Of a stretch of 64,000 bases of DNA, positions 25,401 through 36,100 are shown in pieces (position 1 is the first letter of the stretch; every line of letters begins with the position of its first letter). Origin of the DNA: Bugula neritina (Eukaryota > Bryozoa > Gymnolaemata > Cheilostomatida > Bugulidae); NCBI GenBank assembly GCA_964035545.1, contig OZ037766.1:7573722-7637721 (forward strand), read 5' to 3'. Both the position numbers and the translations under genes were made by a program. Below the pieces are notes generated by a model, which ran no database searches, was not told the origin of the DNA, and saw only the letters and a program-made list of their open reading frames with translations.

Positions 25401-28400
25401 TTTGCAGATAAAGAAGCCATGATGGATTATTGTAAAAGCATATTTACATTTGAAAAAAAAGAGTTCAAAAAATTTGAAAACTGGAAAGTCAGAAAAGATT
25501 ATGAGAAAAACAGCAAATTTCAAAAGAAACTGGTTAGTAGATGTGGACATTAAATGTTTTGAATTGAAAACTGTAACCCCCTAGACACACCTTGCCGTAA
25601 CGTCAACAGTGCCATCAAATGTCGGCCATTTTTAAAAATTTCCAAGCTGACTGATTCAAAAAATTGCGTCGGACTCCTATTGGACAGGAAGACATTTGCA
25701 TCAACTTAATGGATATAAATGTCCTATGAGGTGTCATAGATTGTACCCGATAACAGACTTTGAGCACTTCAGCCCGGGCACATTAAAAATGGCTGAATTT
25801 TACATTACGGCAAAGTGTGTCTAGTAGGTAATTACAGCCAGTTGTTGCATTAAAGTCATGACTGTCAATAGAAAATATTAGTGCTGAGTTACAGGCATGC
25901 ATATTTATGCTGCATAATACTTGTCTATGTATGAGCATAACTGTAGCCAGCTGTAGTTATTGGGGCCTAGTTTGTCAACGCATCATATTCTGTAGGTTGT
26001 TGTTCATTATGGCAGTAGTGTTTTTCTCAGGTCTACATGAATGTATAGTTGAGAGTACTTCAATTGTGCAGTGGGCCTACATATATAGCAGAGCCAATGA
26101 GACAGTTGGTATCACTTCTCAGGCAACTATGCTCTGCAATGCAATCGTCCATTTTCGGCTAATTTGCATGATACTATATTTTACAACATAAATTTTCAGG
26201 CTGATACTAAAGACGCCTCGTTGACCCCTGTGGTGATTTCTGCGTCAGAGTTGCCTGAACCATATCAACGAGATGACAAAGGAAAGCTAAAACGTATGAC
26301 AAATTGTTATTGGTCCTTTAATGTTTATTATTATATAATGTTTGATTGTCATGTGTAGTGGGTATAATATAGCCAATGGAAGAAGCATATACAACCTGAT
26401 AATAAACTGGTAGATTTTTTACCACTAGGTGATTTCTATTCTCTCCCTGGTGCCAACTCCGTTATGGACATATACATGAGCTACGCTACCTGGCTGCTCC
26501 GGAAATGCCCAATAGTTGAACACAGTCCTACCACTAGTGGCTTTGAGTGTAAACTCAAGTCTAGAGACACGAATATTATTCATGGCATAGGCTCCGGTCA
26601 CACAAAGAAGAGTGCTAAAGAAAATGCTGGTATGTTAAGATTGCACATTTTTCAATTTGTTTTTTGTGTGACCATTTTGTGCTCTACTTGCTTTTGATAT
26701 ATAGATGTGAAGTTTGTCTAACAATTTTATAATTTTAATTTCAAAGCTTTTTGCTATTTTAAATGACTCGATATATAATTGTTGTGTTATTGTAATGTTG
26801 CGTTGTCATTATAGAATTTTGCACCTACCTAAAATATGTTTGATTACTTTTACTTTGTCAATCTGAAAATGTCATGAGGTTGAGAATGGTTTATAACATG
26901 CGTTTAACTTTTCAAATGACAAATTGTTGAGCTTTAGTCAATGACCAGAATATGATATGTGACTGTTTATATGCTGTAGCAATCAACGCTCTAGAATCTC
27001 TAGTTCCAAAGTATGCCAAAAAGCTGATACAGAATACCGTCTCTCAAAACATGGAAAATATTAACAAGCAAATGGCTACAACTGCCTTGTCCGAATATTA
27101 TCAGGTAAATATTGTTTGTATTGCAGTTATGGGCGAGTTCATTGTAAATCTAATAGCAGTGAATAACTTCTTTACAATTTGCAAAAAGTCGCCCGAAAGG
27201 TGGAATTGAACCACTATGTCGCTAGACATCTACAGGTTTGAAGCCTGCACCCCAGACCACTGAGGTTCATCCGGGCAATGAAGGCACCTTCCCATGCATA
27301 TATATACTGTAGTGTGGTAATTATAGTGCAATGAGTGTGTAAAATCAAAACCATGTATTTTTCTGGTGTGCTGCTTATTTTAATCTGATAAAAGTGTTGT
27401 TCATTGCATTTCTATTTGTTTTAGTGTTCATAAATATTATATTGTCATGTGTAGTACATGATTAGTGAGTTAAATGCCATTTATCATGTGTATGGGGAGA
27501 TAACTTCTATATTTTGTAGCTTTTTGATGCAATGTCAATAACAGATCAAAGAGTCGTGGAAACAGCTAAAAGTACAAACCAAATATATCCACTGCCAATA
27601 CTAAAGGCGTGCATTGCTCGCAATTTTGCGATGGATGAAAGCTGTATAAAAGCTGAGACTACCATGAACCGGAAGGGGCGTATCTTGTCCCACGTGTGTG
27701 ATATGAATGTCGGCCAGTTCTCAGCAAAAGTATGTACCATTTAAAACAAGGAAATGTTGGAATGTTCACACTTTATTTTCTTTAATTATATATTCTCATT
27801 TTACTGTATATCTTTGCATCGAACTAGACCAGAAAATCTTTGACCTTTGAACTTACCATTTAGAGGACCAGATTTGCCATCTTTTCAACTCATATGGTTT
27901 CTGTGTAGGTTATGTTGTTTTTATTGTGTATATATCAGAGCAGGCTTCATGTTTCAGCAAAACATTATGTAGCGCAAGCGAGTGGTGTTTAGTAGCCAAC
28001 AGATCTTTGCTTTTTCTTGGTTATAATGTCTTAGTGTGACGTAGGGATACTGTGCAGCGGGATGTGAAAGTTCAGTAACTGGTTGTACCAGTATAGCTCC
28101 TTTGACATGTACAAACTTATATGGTAAACCTCTCCCACTTCTTATATAATATGTAACGAAGGGTAGTTTTTGTAGTACAAAGTATGCGTTTTACCTTTTC
28201 TAAGGCAGTGCTTTGTTCTCAGGGGGTGCCAGGCAAAAACAGTAGATTGGCTATTCAATACGCTGCTCAAGAAATTTTACAGGTATGTTTCTATTTTGGT
28301 GGAATTGCCTCATCATTATCTTGATGCACTGATTGTTCAAAGTACACAGTTATAACATACTTGTACTAGCTGCTGAAATATGTGTAGTATTTTATGTAAA

Positions 28401-31400
28401 AATTGTATTGGGAAAAATATTTTGTGTTTTAAATTTATAAAACATTTAAAAAGTGGGCTGTTGGTTTACAAATATCTCTCAGGTGTTCTCACTAATAATG
28501 GTTCTATAAGCAGCTCCTAGGTGGGGGTTACTGAGTGCAGTAGTTTGCTGCTCTTGAGATTAGAGTTCGAACTTGGAACTCCAAACTCAAGAACTGCAAA
28601 CTACTGCACTCAGTCACCCCCAACTCGGCGCTGCTTATAGAACCATTCTCTCACTAATTGTGATGAACCTTTAGTCACAATCTCTAAACCTTAAAGTGTA
28701 GCCCCTCGTTGGCCCTCTGAAGTTTTTAAAGAGGAACAATTTCTAATTATCAATCAAAGTAAAGAAAACTTTTCTTATGTTGTGAAACATTTTTTTATCA
28801 TTTATGTTGTACTTTTAGCAACTGCACTCACATTTGAAGAGTTGGGGGTCTATATTACGTCTCTATGGCACTTTCGCTGAAGGTTCTGCTGCGGCTATTA
28901 AACAAGACTCGGTAAATATCATATTATTACAATTACTTTTATAAAGTTGATAGTAATCTAAAGTATCAAATTTGTTTATGTTCTGCATTTTCATGACTAT
29001 ACAAATACTGTAGATATTCTATTAGAAAATATAAATGAAAGAAAAAAAGTATTACTTGCATGTCAAAATGATCACTAGTGGAAGGTCTATTTTTGTTACC
29101 TGCAGTTAAACATGTGTTCAAATATGAAGATCTTTTTTGGTCAAAGAATCAATGCTGAGTGTTTAAAATCTTAGACATAAGTCTTCTGTGAATTGTAAAA
29201 TTAAAACCGAATATTTGCCAATATTACTTTCAAGACTTACGCTTTTTGTGCAAGACACTGTATATGTATATATATACTATTGATCTACTTATAATTTGTA
29301 TTCAAGCAGGTATATGTATATATGTTAAGTTATTTATAATATATATAGAAACTTTGTCATGAAGTATGTAGCGTCCTCAGTCCTTAAGTGACTGTGCGCA
29401 CAAATGATTTGCCGTTTCAGTTTAAACCCAGAGGGTAGAAAATATTTTAGGATTTCCATTAGTTCTTTCAATATAATATTGCGGTTGTTGCTGTATATAA
29501 GTAGCGCAGCATTTGCTTATCAAAGTTGGCCCTGTGGAGTTACTAGGACAGCTAGAATTGTTTACAATGGTGAGTCTGAGTGTATTAGAGTGTGTACAGT
29601 AGTAACTAACCCTTTAGCACAGCTTCCATTCTAGCTAACCACCATCACTGTCTAGTCTATTAGTAAAATAGCTTTACTAACATTCACCTACCCTCTTCTT
29701 CTTTATGATTCTACTATAGTTTGTAGCTGCTTGGCTAACCACCCCATTCTTGGAATTGTATGTGAGTGGGTAATGTAGCTTTACAGTCACCCGAATTCTA
29801 TGAACTTGTAATAGATATTTTCTTTGGTGTTGGTTTCTTTTCATTCCCCTGGAAATTTTTTTTATGAATATTGATTTATTGATTGATTGACGTAATCTTT
29901 TTCACAGCATAGGCATAATTTCTAATAATTCCGAAGAAATTATCTTTGCTTCTTGTAAATTTCAAAATTTCACTAAATGCTCAATAGAAGCTACTTTTAC
30001 TGTGAATCACACATTAGTAATATATTTTGCAGCAGGAAAAGATCTTTCCAGCTCAAGGTCATCAGAATACTGATGCTTCTACACAAAGGCAGCAATCACC
30101 AGAGAATGCTGCTGCCGTGTCAAATGGACAAGCTGCAGGGCACAATCTCTGCAAGAAAAAGCAACTGGAGTTGGACAATTCTGAGAATCTCTCTGGCAGC
30201 ATGGATGGGGATTCAGCGGTAGCAACGACTCTGTCAGCATTCACTCAAACGGCTCAGCAGGAGATTGCGGGGGTGTCTAAAAGCACCCAGTCTGATGTTG
30301 GTGGAATGAATTCTTTCTACTCTAATAAATGTCTTAAACCATGCGTCGTTCTGGAAGAAGGAATTACAGCTCATGAAAACTATCTAAATAATCAAGGCTC
30401 CTACATTTTACTTGCCTGCACCAGTACACAAACGATTAATTTTGGTCATAGTACTTTTCACAAGGCAACTCAGATGCCTGAAATGTCCTACAACCCCTAC
30501 ACCAACAAAAATATTGTCACCAAGAAGCCAGACTTTTCTGGGGAAGCTGAGAAAGTAGCCACACCCCAAGTGGCTGGTCGTGTAACCAGTCCACAAGCTG
30601 ACCCCGCAGTCATCAGCAAGTTACATAAGGCCACCCAACACCCGGACAAGGAGTACGCTGACCCTGGTCATCCACCTCCTCCGGCGCCTCCCTTTCTCTG
30701 GTCAGATCAGCAAGCTATTTCTCTTCAGCAGTCGCAGTTGATGCAGCAGCAGTTACTTCTTCAGCAACAACCACAAACTCAGCAGCCCCTTCCTTCATAC
30801 CCGTACTACTATGTAGACCCCAATACCGGTCTTCCATTTTACAATCCTTTGCAGCAATATGCAGCTAATGCTACATCCGCTGATCCAACCCATCAGAATC
30901 CCCTACTCTCCCCACAACCACCGCAGCAGTGGTATTAACTACTTCACCAGTTTCATGGTTTCACGCTGCTTGGGTTTTGTGTTTCAATTTGACTTTGCTT
31001 GTGTTTTTCTTGATAAAATTTAATCGTTCACTAAAAATATTCATTTAAGTCATCAATCATTTGTTAATAATATTAATTGTATTACTTGTTGATAAATTTT
31101 ATTACCTGTTTTTTAATATTTACCTCAAATTTCTGTATATTTTTTGGTTGTTGAATAATGTATATGTTGATCATTTTTGTTGCACTGAATTAAAATTTCT
31201 CTCCTTCAAATTCTGTGTTCTTTATATCATTTGGTTCTTTAAATAATTTCTTATACTTTTACAAATATGCATGGCAGTTGGTAGTTAGGCATCGCAACAT
31301 TCTATATTTGGTAAGTTCGGTCAAGTAGTGTGTTTTCTCCACGCTCTTAGCATAAGTTCCAGAAGTATTATTCCGTGCTGGAAGCTGAAGAGGATAAGTA

Positions 31401-32400
31401 AGGTCCCTGCATTAGTTGAGAACCCCTGGTTATCAGCCACATCTTCTCCCAGTCTACCAGTTTATGTTATTTGTATTAGATGGTATGTATGACTAATTGT
31501 TTAACAGAAAACTCAGAGTGAAATAACGCAGATTGGGAGCTCAGAAAAAGGCAACAAGTCAACAGAGAGTGGTATCTGTGGTGTAGAGCTGAAAGAAGAT
31601 GTCTGTACATCAGTTCTCCTTAAGCTGAAAGAGCAAATGAAGAAGGTGTACAAAGAAAGACAGGTTTGCCTAAAAATGAATTCTAGTTTTAAAATTTAAT
31701 GCTTTTTTTATACAGTAGCTTTGATTTTAGTAAAAGTTTGAAGCTGGAGTGTTTTTCCTAACAACTAAAATATCATCCTGACTCTTCTACTGTCAAAACA
31801 AAGACCATGGGTAGCCCAACTTTTCAATAATTTTGGCTATCTAATTATCAAATATGTATCGATTGGCTTGGTATATGCAAGGTCAGTGGTTTAAATCTCA
31901 TTGGTGATGTTAGGAAGGGCATTCAATTATAATTGCTCCTGTGCCACAATAGTGAACAAGTCGTTAGCCCCCTTAAAAACTCCTTCCATCAGGGATTCTC
32001 ACAGGAGTGTTGCCTATAAACCCACTAAGTTTTTATCAATAAGTGAGCACATTTTCTTGTAGTTACAAGTAATTCTTTCTAAGAAAAGTTTATGTTTCTC
32101 CACTCCCTTTAGCCATCTTTTATCTTTAGTGCCAATCTGTGCAGTACCTTTTAATCACCTGCTTTTAGCCTGACTTCAGCCAGAAGATTTGGAAGTCCAT
32201 TATCATGTACATGCATGTTGGTGTTGTAAGATAATTATCTCCACCACTCTGTTGTTTAGAAGCACCTGCAGTCTGGCAAGAAGAGGAAGTATGAAATGTC
32301 GTGTACTAGTGAGATGCATCTTCCCTTACACACTGTAAACATGAAGCCTGAGGAGTCCGAAGACGCTGTTCGAACCAAATCCAATCAAACTGTTTCGTAA
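22416..32400 (+). CDS. DGCR8: Microprocessor subunit DGCR8/Pasha, canonical form
   Basis: Fifteen exons: 22416-22484, 22653-23000, 23692-24058, 24138-24283, 24397-24523, 24908-25105, 25408-25532, 26200-26293, 26429-26629, 26980-27104, 27520-27729, 28223-28282, 28819-28911, 31508-31663, 32260-32400. The total is 2460 nt (819 residues; human about 773). DGCR8 binds primary miRNA hairpins and partners Drosha in the nucleus. An N-terminal basic stretch (PPKKRKKSEKKKK) looks like a nuclear signal. The WW-like/haem region has LPEGWKEL and TWSRPY. The IPC motif at Cys321 matches the haem-ligating cysteine of human DGCR8. Two dsRBDs follow (about 492-570 and 602-715), the second ending near LKSWGSILRLYG. 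The last exons give the Lys-rich KLKEQMKKVYKERQ helix equivalent to the Drosha-binding tail. AATAAA lies at 32526-32531. An extra coding exon at 30033-30938 is listed separately. Confidence 0.95.
25571..25837. mobile_element. MITE-like element with imperfect inverted termini
   Basis: The left end (from 25571) and right end (to 25837) share the inverted motif CTAGACACAC(C/T)TTGCCGTAA. Further inward, a second inverted match (GCCATTTTTAA) occurs. Length is about 267 bp, with no coding capacity. Target duplication is not clear. It lies in the DGCR8 intron between 25408-25532 and 26200-26293. Confidence 0.55.
27190..27276 (-). tRNA. tRNA-Sec (selenocysteine), anticodon TCA
   Basis: On the minus strand the 87 nt begin GCCCGGATGA and end CACCTTTCGGGCG, the animal tRNA-Sec acceptor arms. 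The anticodon TCA is at 27241-27239, within CAGGCTTCAAACCTG. The long acceptor stem, 6-bp D stem (CCTCAG/CTGGGG) and long variable arm are present. Compared with the vertebrate sequence as I know it, the variable-arm stem shows a compensating C-G to A-T change (ATGTC/GACAT), which argues for function. A TTTTT Pol III terminator follows at about 27183-27187. An ATATATATA box at 27298-27306 lies 22-30 bp upstream, matching the external TATA used by tRNA-Sec genes. The gene lies antisense in the DGCR8 intron between 26980-27104 and 27520-27729. It decodes UGA in selenoprotein mRNAs. Confidence 0.96.
27298..27306 (-). promoter_or_regulatory. TATA-like box of tRNA-Sec
   Basis: ATATATATA 22-30 bp upstream of the tRNA-Sec 5' end. 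tRNA-Sec genes of animals use an external Pol III promoter (TATA plus PSE) rather than ordinary internal boxes alone. A PSE further up (about 27320-27350) is expected, but I cannot recognise it by eye. Confidence 0.6.
28487..28658. mobile_element. 152-bp fold-back MITE with 10-bp target duplication
   Basis: Element 28497-28648 is a long imperfect inverted repeat. Arms 28497-28558 and 28586-28647 share AATGGTTCTATAAGCAGC, GAGTGCAGTAGTTTGC and CTCAAG or their complements. It is flanked by direct repeats TCTCACTAAT at 28487-28496 and 28649-28658. A 9-10-bp duplication is typical of Mutator-like elements. It lies in a DGCR8 intron and has no coding capacity. Confidence 0.75.
30033..30938 (+). CDS. 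DGCR8: Alternative 3'-terminal exon of DGCR8 (Pro/Gln-rich C-terminus)
   Basis: A 906-nt frame follows a good acceptor (TTTTGCAG at 30025-30032). It is in phase 0, so it joins exon 28819-28911 in frame. The 301 codons without a stop in AT-rich DNA, and the low-complexity but protein-like composition, indicate real coding sequence. It encodes a Ser/Thr/Gln region, then PPPPAPP, poly-Gln stretches, and ends PQPPQQWY before the stop at 30936-30938. Using it would give a protein of about 1022 residues without the KLKEQMKK helix of the downstream exons. No obvious internal donor links it to 31508. I infer a mutually exclusive last exon; an intron-retention or separate-gene reading is less likely. 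Confidence 0.65.
   Translation, partial: QEKIFPAQGHQNTDASTQRQQSPENAAAVSNGQAAGHNLCKKKQLELDNSENLSGSMDGDSAVATTLSAFTQTAQQEIAGVSKSTQSDVGGMNSFYSNKCLKPCVVLEEGITAHENYLNNQGSYILLACTSTQTINFGHSTFHKATQMPEMSYNPYTNKNIVTKKPDFSGEAEKVATPQVAGRVTSPQADPAVISKLHKATQHPDKEYADPGHPPPPAPPFLWSDQQAISLQQSQLMQQQLLLQQQPQTQQPLPSYPYYYVDPNTGLPFYNPLQQYAANATSADPTHQNPLLSPQPPQQWY
31860..32035 (+). mobile_element. Diverged tRNA-SINE copy
   Basis: Shares with 60650-60900 the body sequence ATTGGTGATGTTAGGAAG(A/G)GCAT and the downstream GTGCC...AAGTC.TTAGCCC stretch. A weak B-box-like GGTTTAAATCTC precedes it. It lies in the last DGCR8 intron. Confidence 0.55.
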
Positions 32401-32525
32401 CAGCCTGTATTCAACACCCTAGTAATGGCTGATGATACATTATTTTTAGCTTCGACCTAACTGAGTGTGCATCATTGTACATGTTTGTACTGTTATACAA
32501 TTATTATATTACTGGAAATATTAGC

Positions 32526-32531
32526 AATAAA
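32526..32531 (+). terminator. DGCR8 polyadenylation signal
   Basis: Canonical AATAAA 126 nt after the DGCR8 stop codon. Confidence 0.6.
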
Positions 32532-32879
32532 CCTAAAGTGTTATTTATGTAATAGATATGTAACTGTTTTATATATTACTTTTAAATGAATCATCAGTCA
32601 ACTGTATCTTGTATAGACAATTCAAACTTTGTGATAACTCATGATTTATAATTTTTACATTTATATGTGTATCTATTGCTGTTTTATTTGAACAGAAATT
32701 TCTAGTCAAACTTGCTTTTGGACATTGAGAATTGCTATACTGCATTTGCAACAAAACACTTATGATATCATGAATAGAAACTTTGCACTGCTTTGCATTA
32801 AATAAAATATTGTAAAAGTATGGCAGATATATTAGTTTAGTGATATAGTAATTTAAGTTAGTTGTATAAAGTTGATTCT

Positions 32880-33075
32880 GGTGTCATGCTAGATTATAGG
32901 TAAAAAATGGCACAGGTAATAATGGCACAAATGGAAAAGTAGGTAAAAATGGCACATCTTATGTTAGATTTCCCCAAATTCAAACCCCTAAACCCCCATC
33001 CTAACCCCCCCCACCCCAATATTGTAAATGTGCCACTTTTACCTTTTTTCCATTTGTGCCATTTTTACCGGACAC
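32880..33075. mobile_element. Fold-back (inverted-repeat) element
   Basis: Left arm about 32915-32956 and right arm about 33028-33069 are inverted copies of ATGGCACAAATGGAAAA plus GGTAAAA(A/G)TGGCACAT. The outer ends share GGTGTC. A C-rich spacer (CCCCCCCACCCC region near 33005-33015) separates them. About 196 bp, non-coding. Confidence 0.6.
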
Positions 33076-33101
33076 CTGCCTGCTAGTATCTGCTATTAGT
33101 G

Positions 33102-36100
33102 CTAATAAATATCAGGCTCAGTGATATTTATTATTGGAGAGTCTGCATATTGTACTGAGTCCCGAACTCCCTCTCTTACTGTGGGTGTCATATAATCTCC
33201 TGATGCAGCATCTGCTCTACTGCGCTCACCCAATTCAATTGTATACGAATATTCTCCAGGTGGGCTCTGTTTACTCTCCAGTAATTTAATAGATTGTAGA
33301 AGCTCACTAAAGTGTGGCCTATTCTCTGGATTGGCACTCCACATCAACCTCATTAGGTCATATCTGTAACGAAATAACTTCACATTTACTGCTGCACTGT
33401 GATTTCTGCAGTTAGCTATTCGGGGCATATTATATTTATCAGATGGTAATATTCAAACAAGAGATTAACATGCAGTTGCTTAGAATATTTGTTCAGGCCT
33501 CACCACATACAATTGATAATACTCATAACTGACACTATCAACTGGTTATACTCACAATTGCTGAGATAAATTGTCAGGTTTAGAAAGTCTATAACCAGTT
33601 TCCAGACATTCTTGTAGAACTGACAAGTTGCCAATGGCTGGGTACGGAGAACTGCCATTAGTGAAGAGTTCCCAAATGGTTACCCCGAATGACCACTGGA
33701 ATAAAGATTTTTACTCTGATTAATCTTATTTCTAGAGAGAGAGAGAGCAAATCTTAAAACAACTTCTATCCTGTATTTTACCCAGTAAATTTAAGTTAGA
33801 GTTGTCAACCCGAGGAATTGAAATGAGTTCTAGTATTAAAATCATGTTCTGAAGAATTTCCCTAAGACTTGTAAATAACTGATCTGTAGAGATGCTATTA
33901 GATTGAGTTCTATGCATTACTTATGTACTTAAAATGTACATCAGCTCACCACATCGGATTTGTGTGTAAATGTTCCTTGCTTTATGCATTCAGGAGCCAG
34001 CCACTTCCATGGCAACTGCTTTTCAGTGACATCTGAACACTCGTATACTCTGCTGTCATATATATCTCTGGTTAATCCAAAGTCACTTATTTTTATTACA
34101 TACAGCTCACTCACCCTGAAAGTGAAATTAAAGGTAATTTAATTTTCATAGTATTCAACTTTTCACAACATTGAGATAGAATATTTCATACCATACAATA
34201 AGTTAATAGCTTCCAATTCAAAAACGATTAGCAACTTTAACATTTCAATTATTATTTATGTAATAAAAATATTTTATTTACAAGTACAAAGTTACACACA
34301 TACTTAAAAAATAGATGTACATTTCATGTAGCATGTTATATATGTACATTTTGGTTATTTCAAATTTCATAATATGTATTGTATTTCAGATAGATTACAT
34401 GTCATTGTAGTTTAAAAAATGCTCTGGTTTTTTATGTGGTTTGAATGAATTCCTGTTGAACTCTGGAGAATATTTAAACTCACAAGCAGTTACGTAATGC
34501 TATGTCTCTGTGCACGAACTTCATTCTCTCAAGGTACTCCAGTCCCGCTGCAATCTGCACCACAAAACTCATCCGATCCGTTTCACTGAATTTCTTCAAC
34601 ATAAAAATAAATAAAGTATAATTGGTAATGAGAACAGCTGCTTTTTTAATTTGTGACTCAAACTTAATAAACAGTTAAATAAAAAGTATTTCTAACAAAT
34701 GAACTCAACACATTGCTACCCGCATGCCATGTTTCATCAGTAAATGTTGCAGATAAATACCAAACTGTGAGGTTCTAAAAGAACTAATGATAGTTAAATA
34801 GTAATGCTAATAATGTTCAAACACATGACATATGCTATTCAGCCCAATTCCTATATCATTAAACATAATTATATGTATATTGTCTACAAGCAATCAATTA
34901 TTGTTATTGCAAACTTAAAATGCTTGTGACCTAACCATATACACAATCAAAGTACCAAACTTAATTTTCTTATATCTATACATGACTATTAATAAACTTT
35001 AAGCTAACCCTACAGCACATGAATAAAGCAACTTGAAATTTTTGTATTTGTAGTTTGTTGAAAAAGTTACAATAATAGTTTGATTTTTTGGCACTAGCAT
35101 ATAATATTTTAGTTATTGTCAGTTTTTCCTCAATTTCTAGTAAACCAATGAAATTGTAATAATTGAAACGAATGTAGCTATCAACAACTGCAAAACTAGT
35201 AAACAAGTTGTTGAGAAAATATGTTTGAAGCAATGTTGCCATAAATCTTACTTCAACTTTTGAAGCCCTAGCTTACCATGATACGGTTTAAGTGCATTCA
35301 AGACTAATTTGATATATCTGGTGAGTTTTAGGTGCACTAAGCTACTCGAAGGTACACAATCTTAGTCCTCACCATTTCACTCCTTTTGACCAGATCCAAC
35401 AGACTGCCTTTTCCCATATAAGGGCAGACAACTGCTGGGGATTCATCATTTTCCCAAATTAAGCCAATAAGGTTGATTACATTGATGTGATCAAATTGAC
35501 TCATGGTGTAGGCCTCTCGGAGGAAACTATGCACCTCTTCCTCATACTTTTCTCTGTTAGGATTCCTAATAGTCTTTATAGCTACTAACTTATATTTGGA
35601 GAGATTGGCGTCTGTAAAGTATTTAGCCTTTCTGATAACTCCGAACTGACCTGAAAAAAGGCAAGAGTGTAATTATATACTCCATTTATTCTACTACTGT
35701 ATTGTAAGAACATGTATAAGGCTCTAAGATATCCCTCAATATGTTTCACAGTTATACTGCAAAACGCTACTAAATCAAATTAATATAATTTTAATATGAA
35801 CTAAAGCTTACAACTGTTCATACTACCAGCAAATTTTAATGGCACTACTGAATAAACTCATTTTATTAAATAGCATGCTGAACTAAGCTCAAAATGCTAT
35901 GTTAAAAAGCCTTTGTTACAATAAGCTTGATAGATCCTATAATCATAATCTCAATTAGTCGATAACCATATTGACACTAAATGAACTGGTAATTAAATTA
36001 TTTAATAATACGTAATTATATATAATAAATATAAATATATATGTAATAATATATCTCAACTATGTTTTTGTAGTGAAGTGCAGGTAATACCTGCTTTAAT

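Larger units (their letters stand above)
32401..33101. other. Convergent 3' region between DGCR8 and the receptor kinase
   Basis: Contains the DGCR8 3' UTR, an AT-rich spacer and a fold-back element at about 32880-33075 close to the kinase stop codon. No additional gene is visible. Confidence 0.6.
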
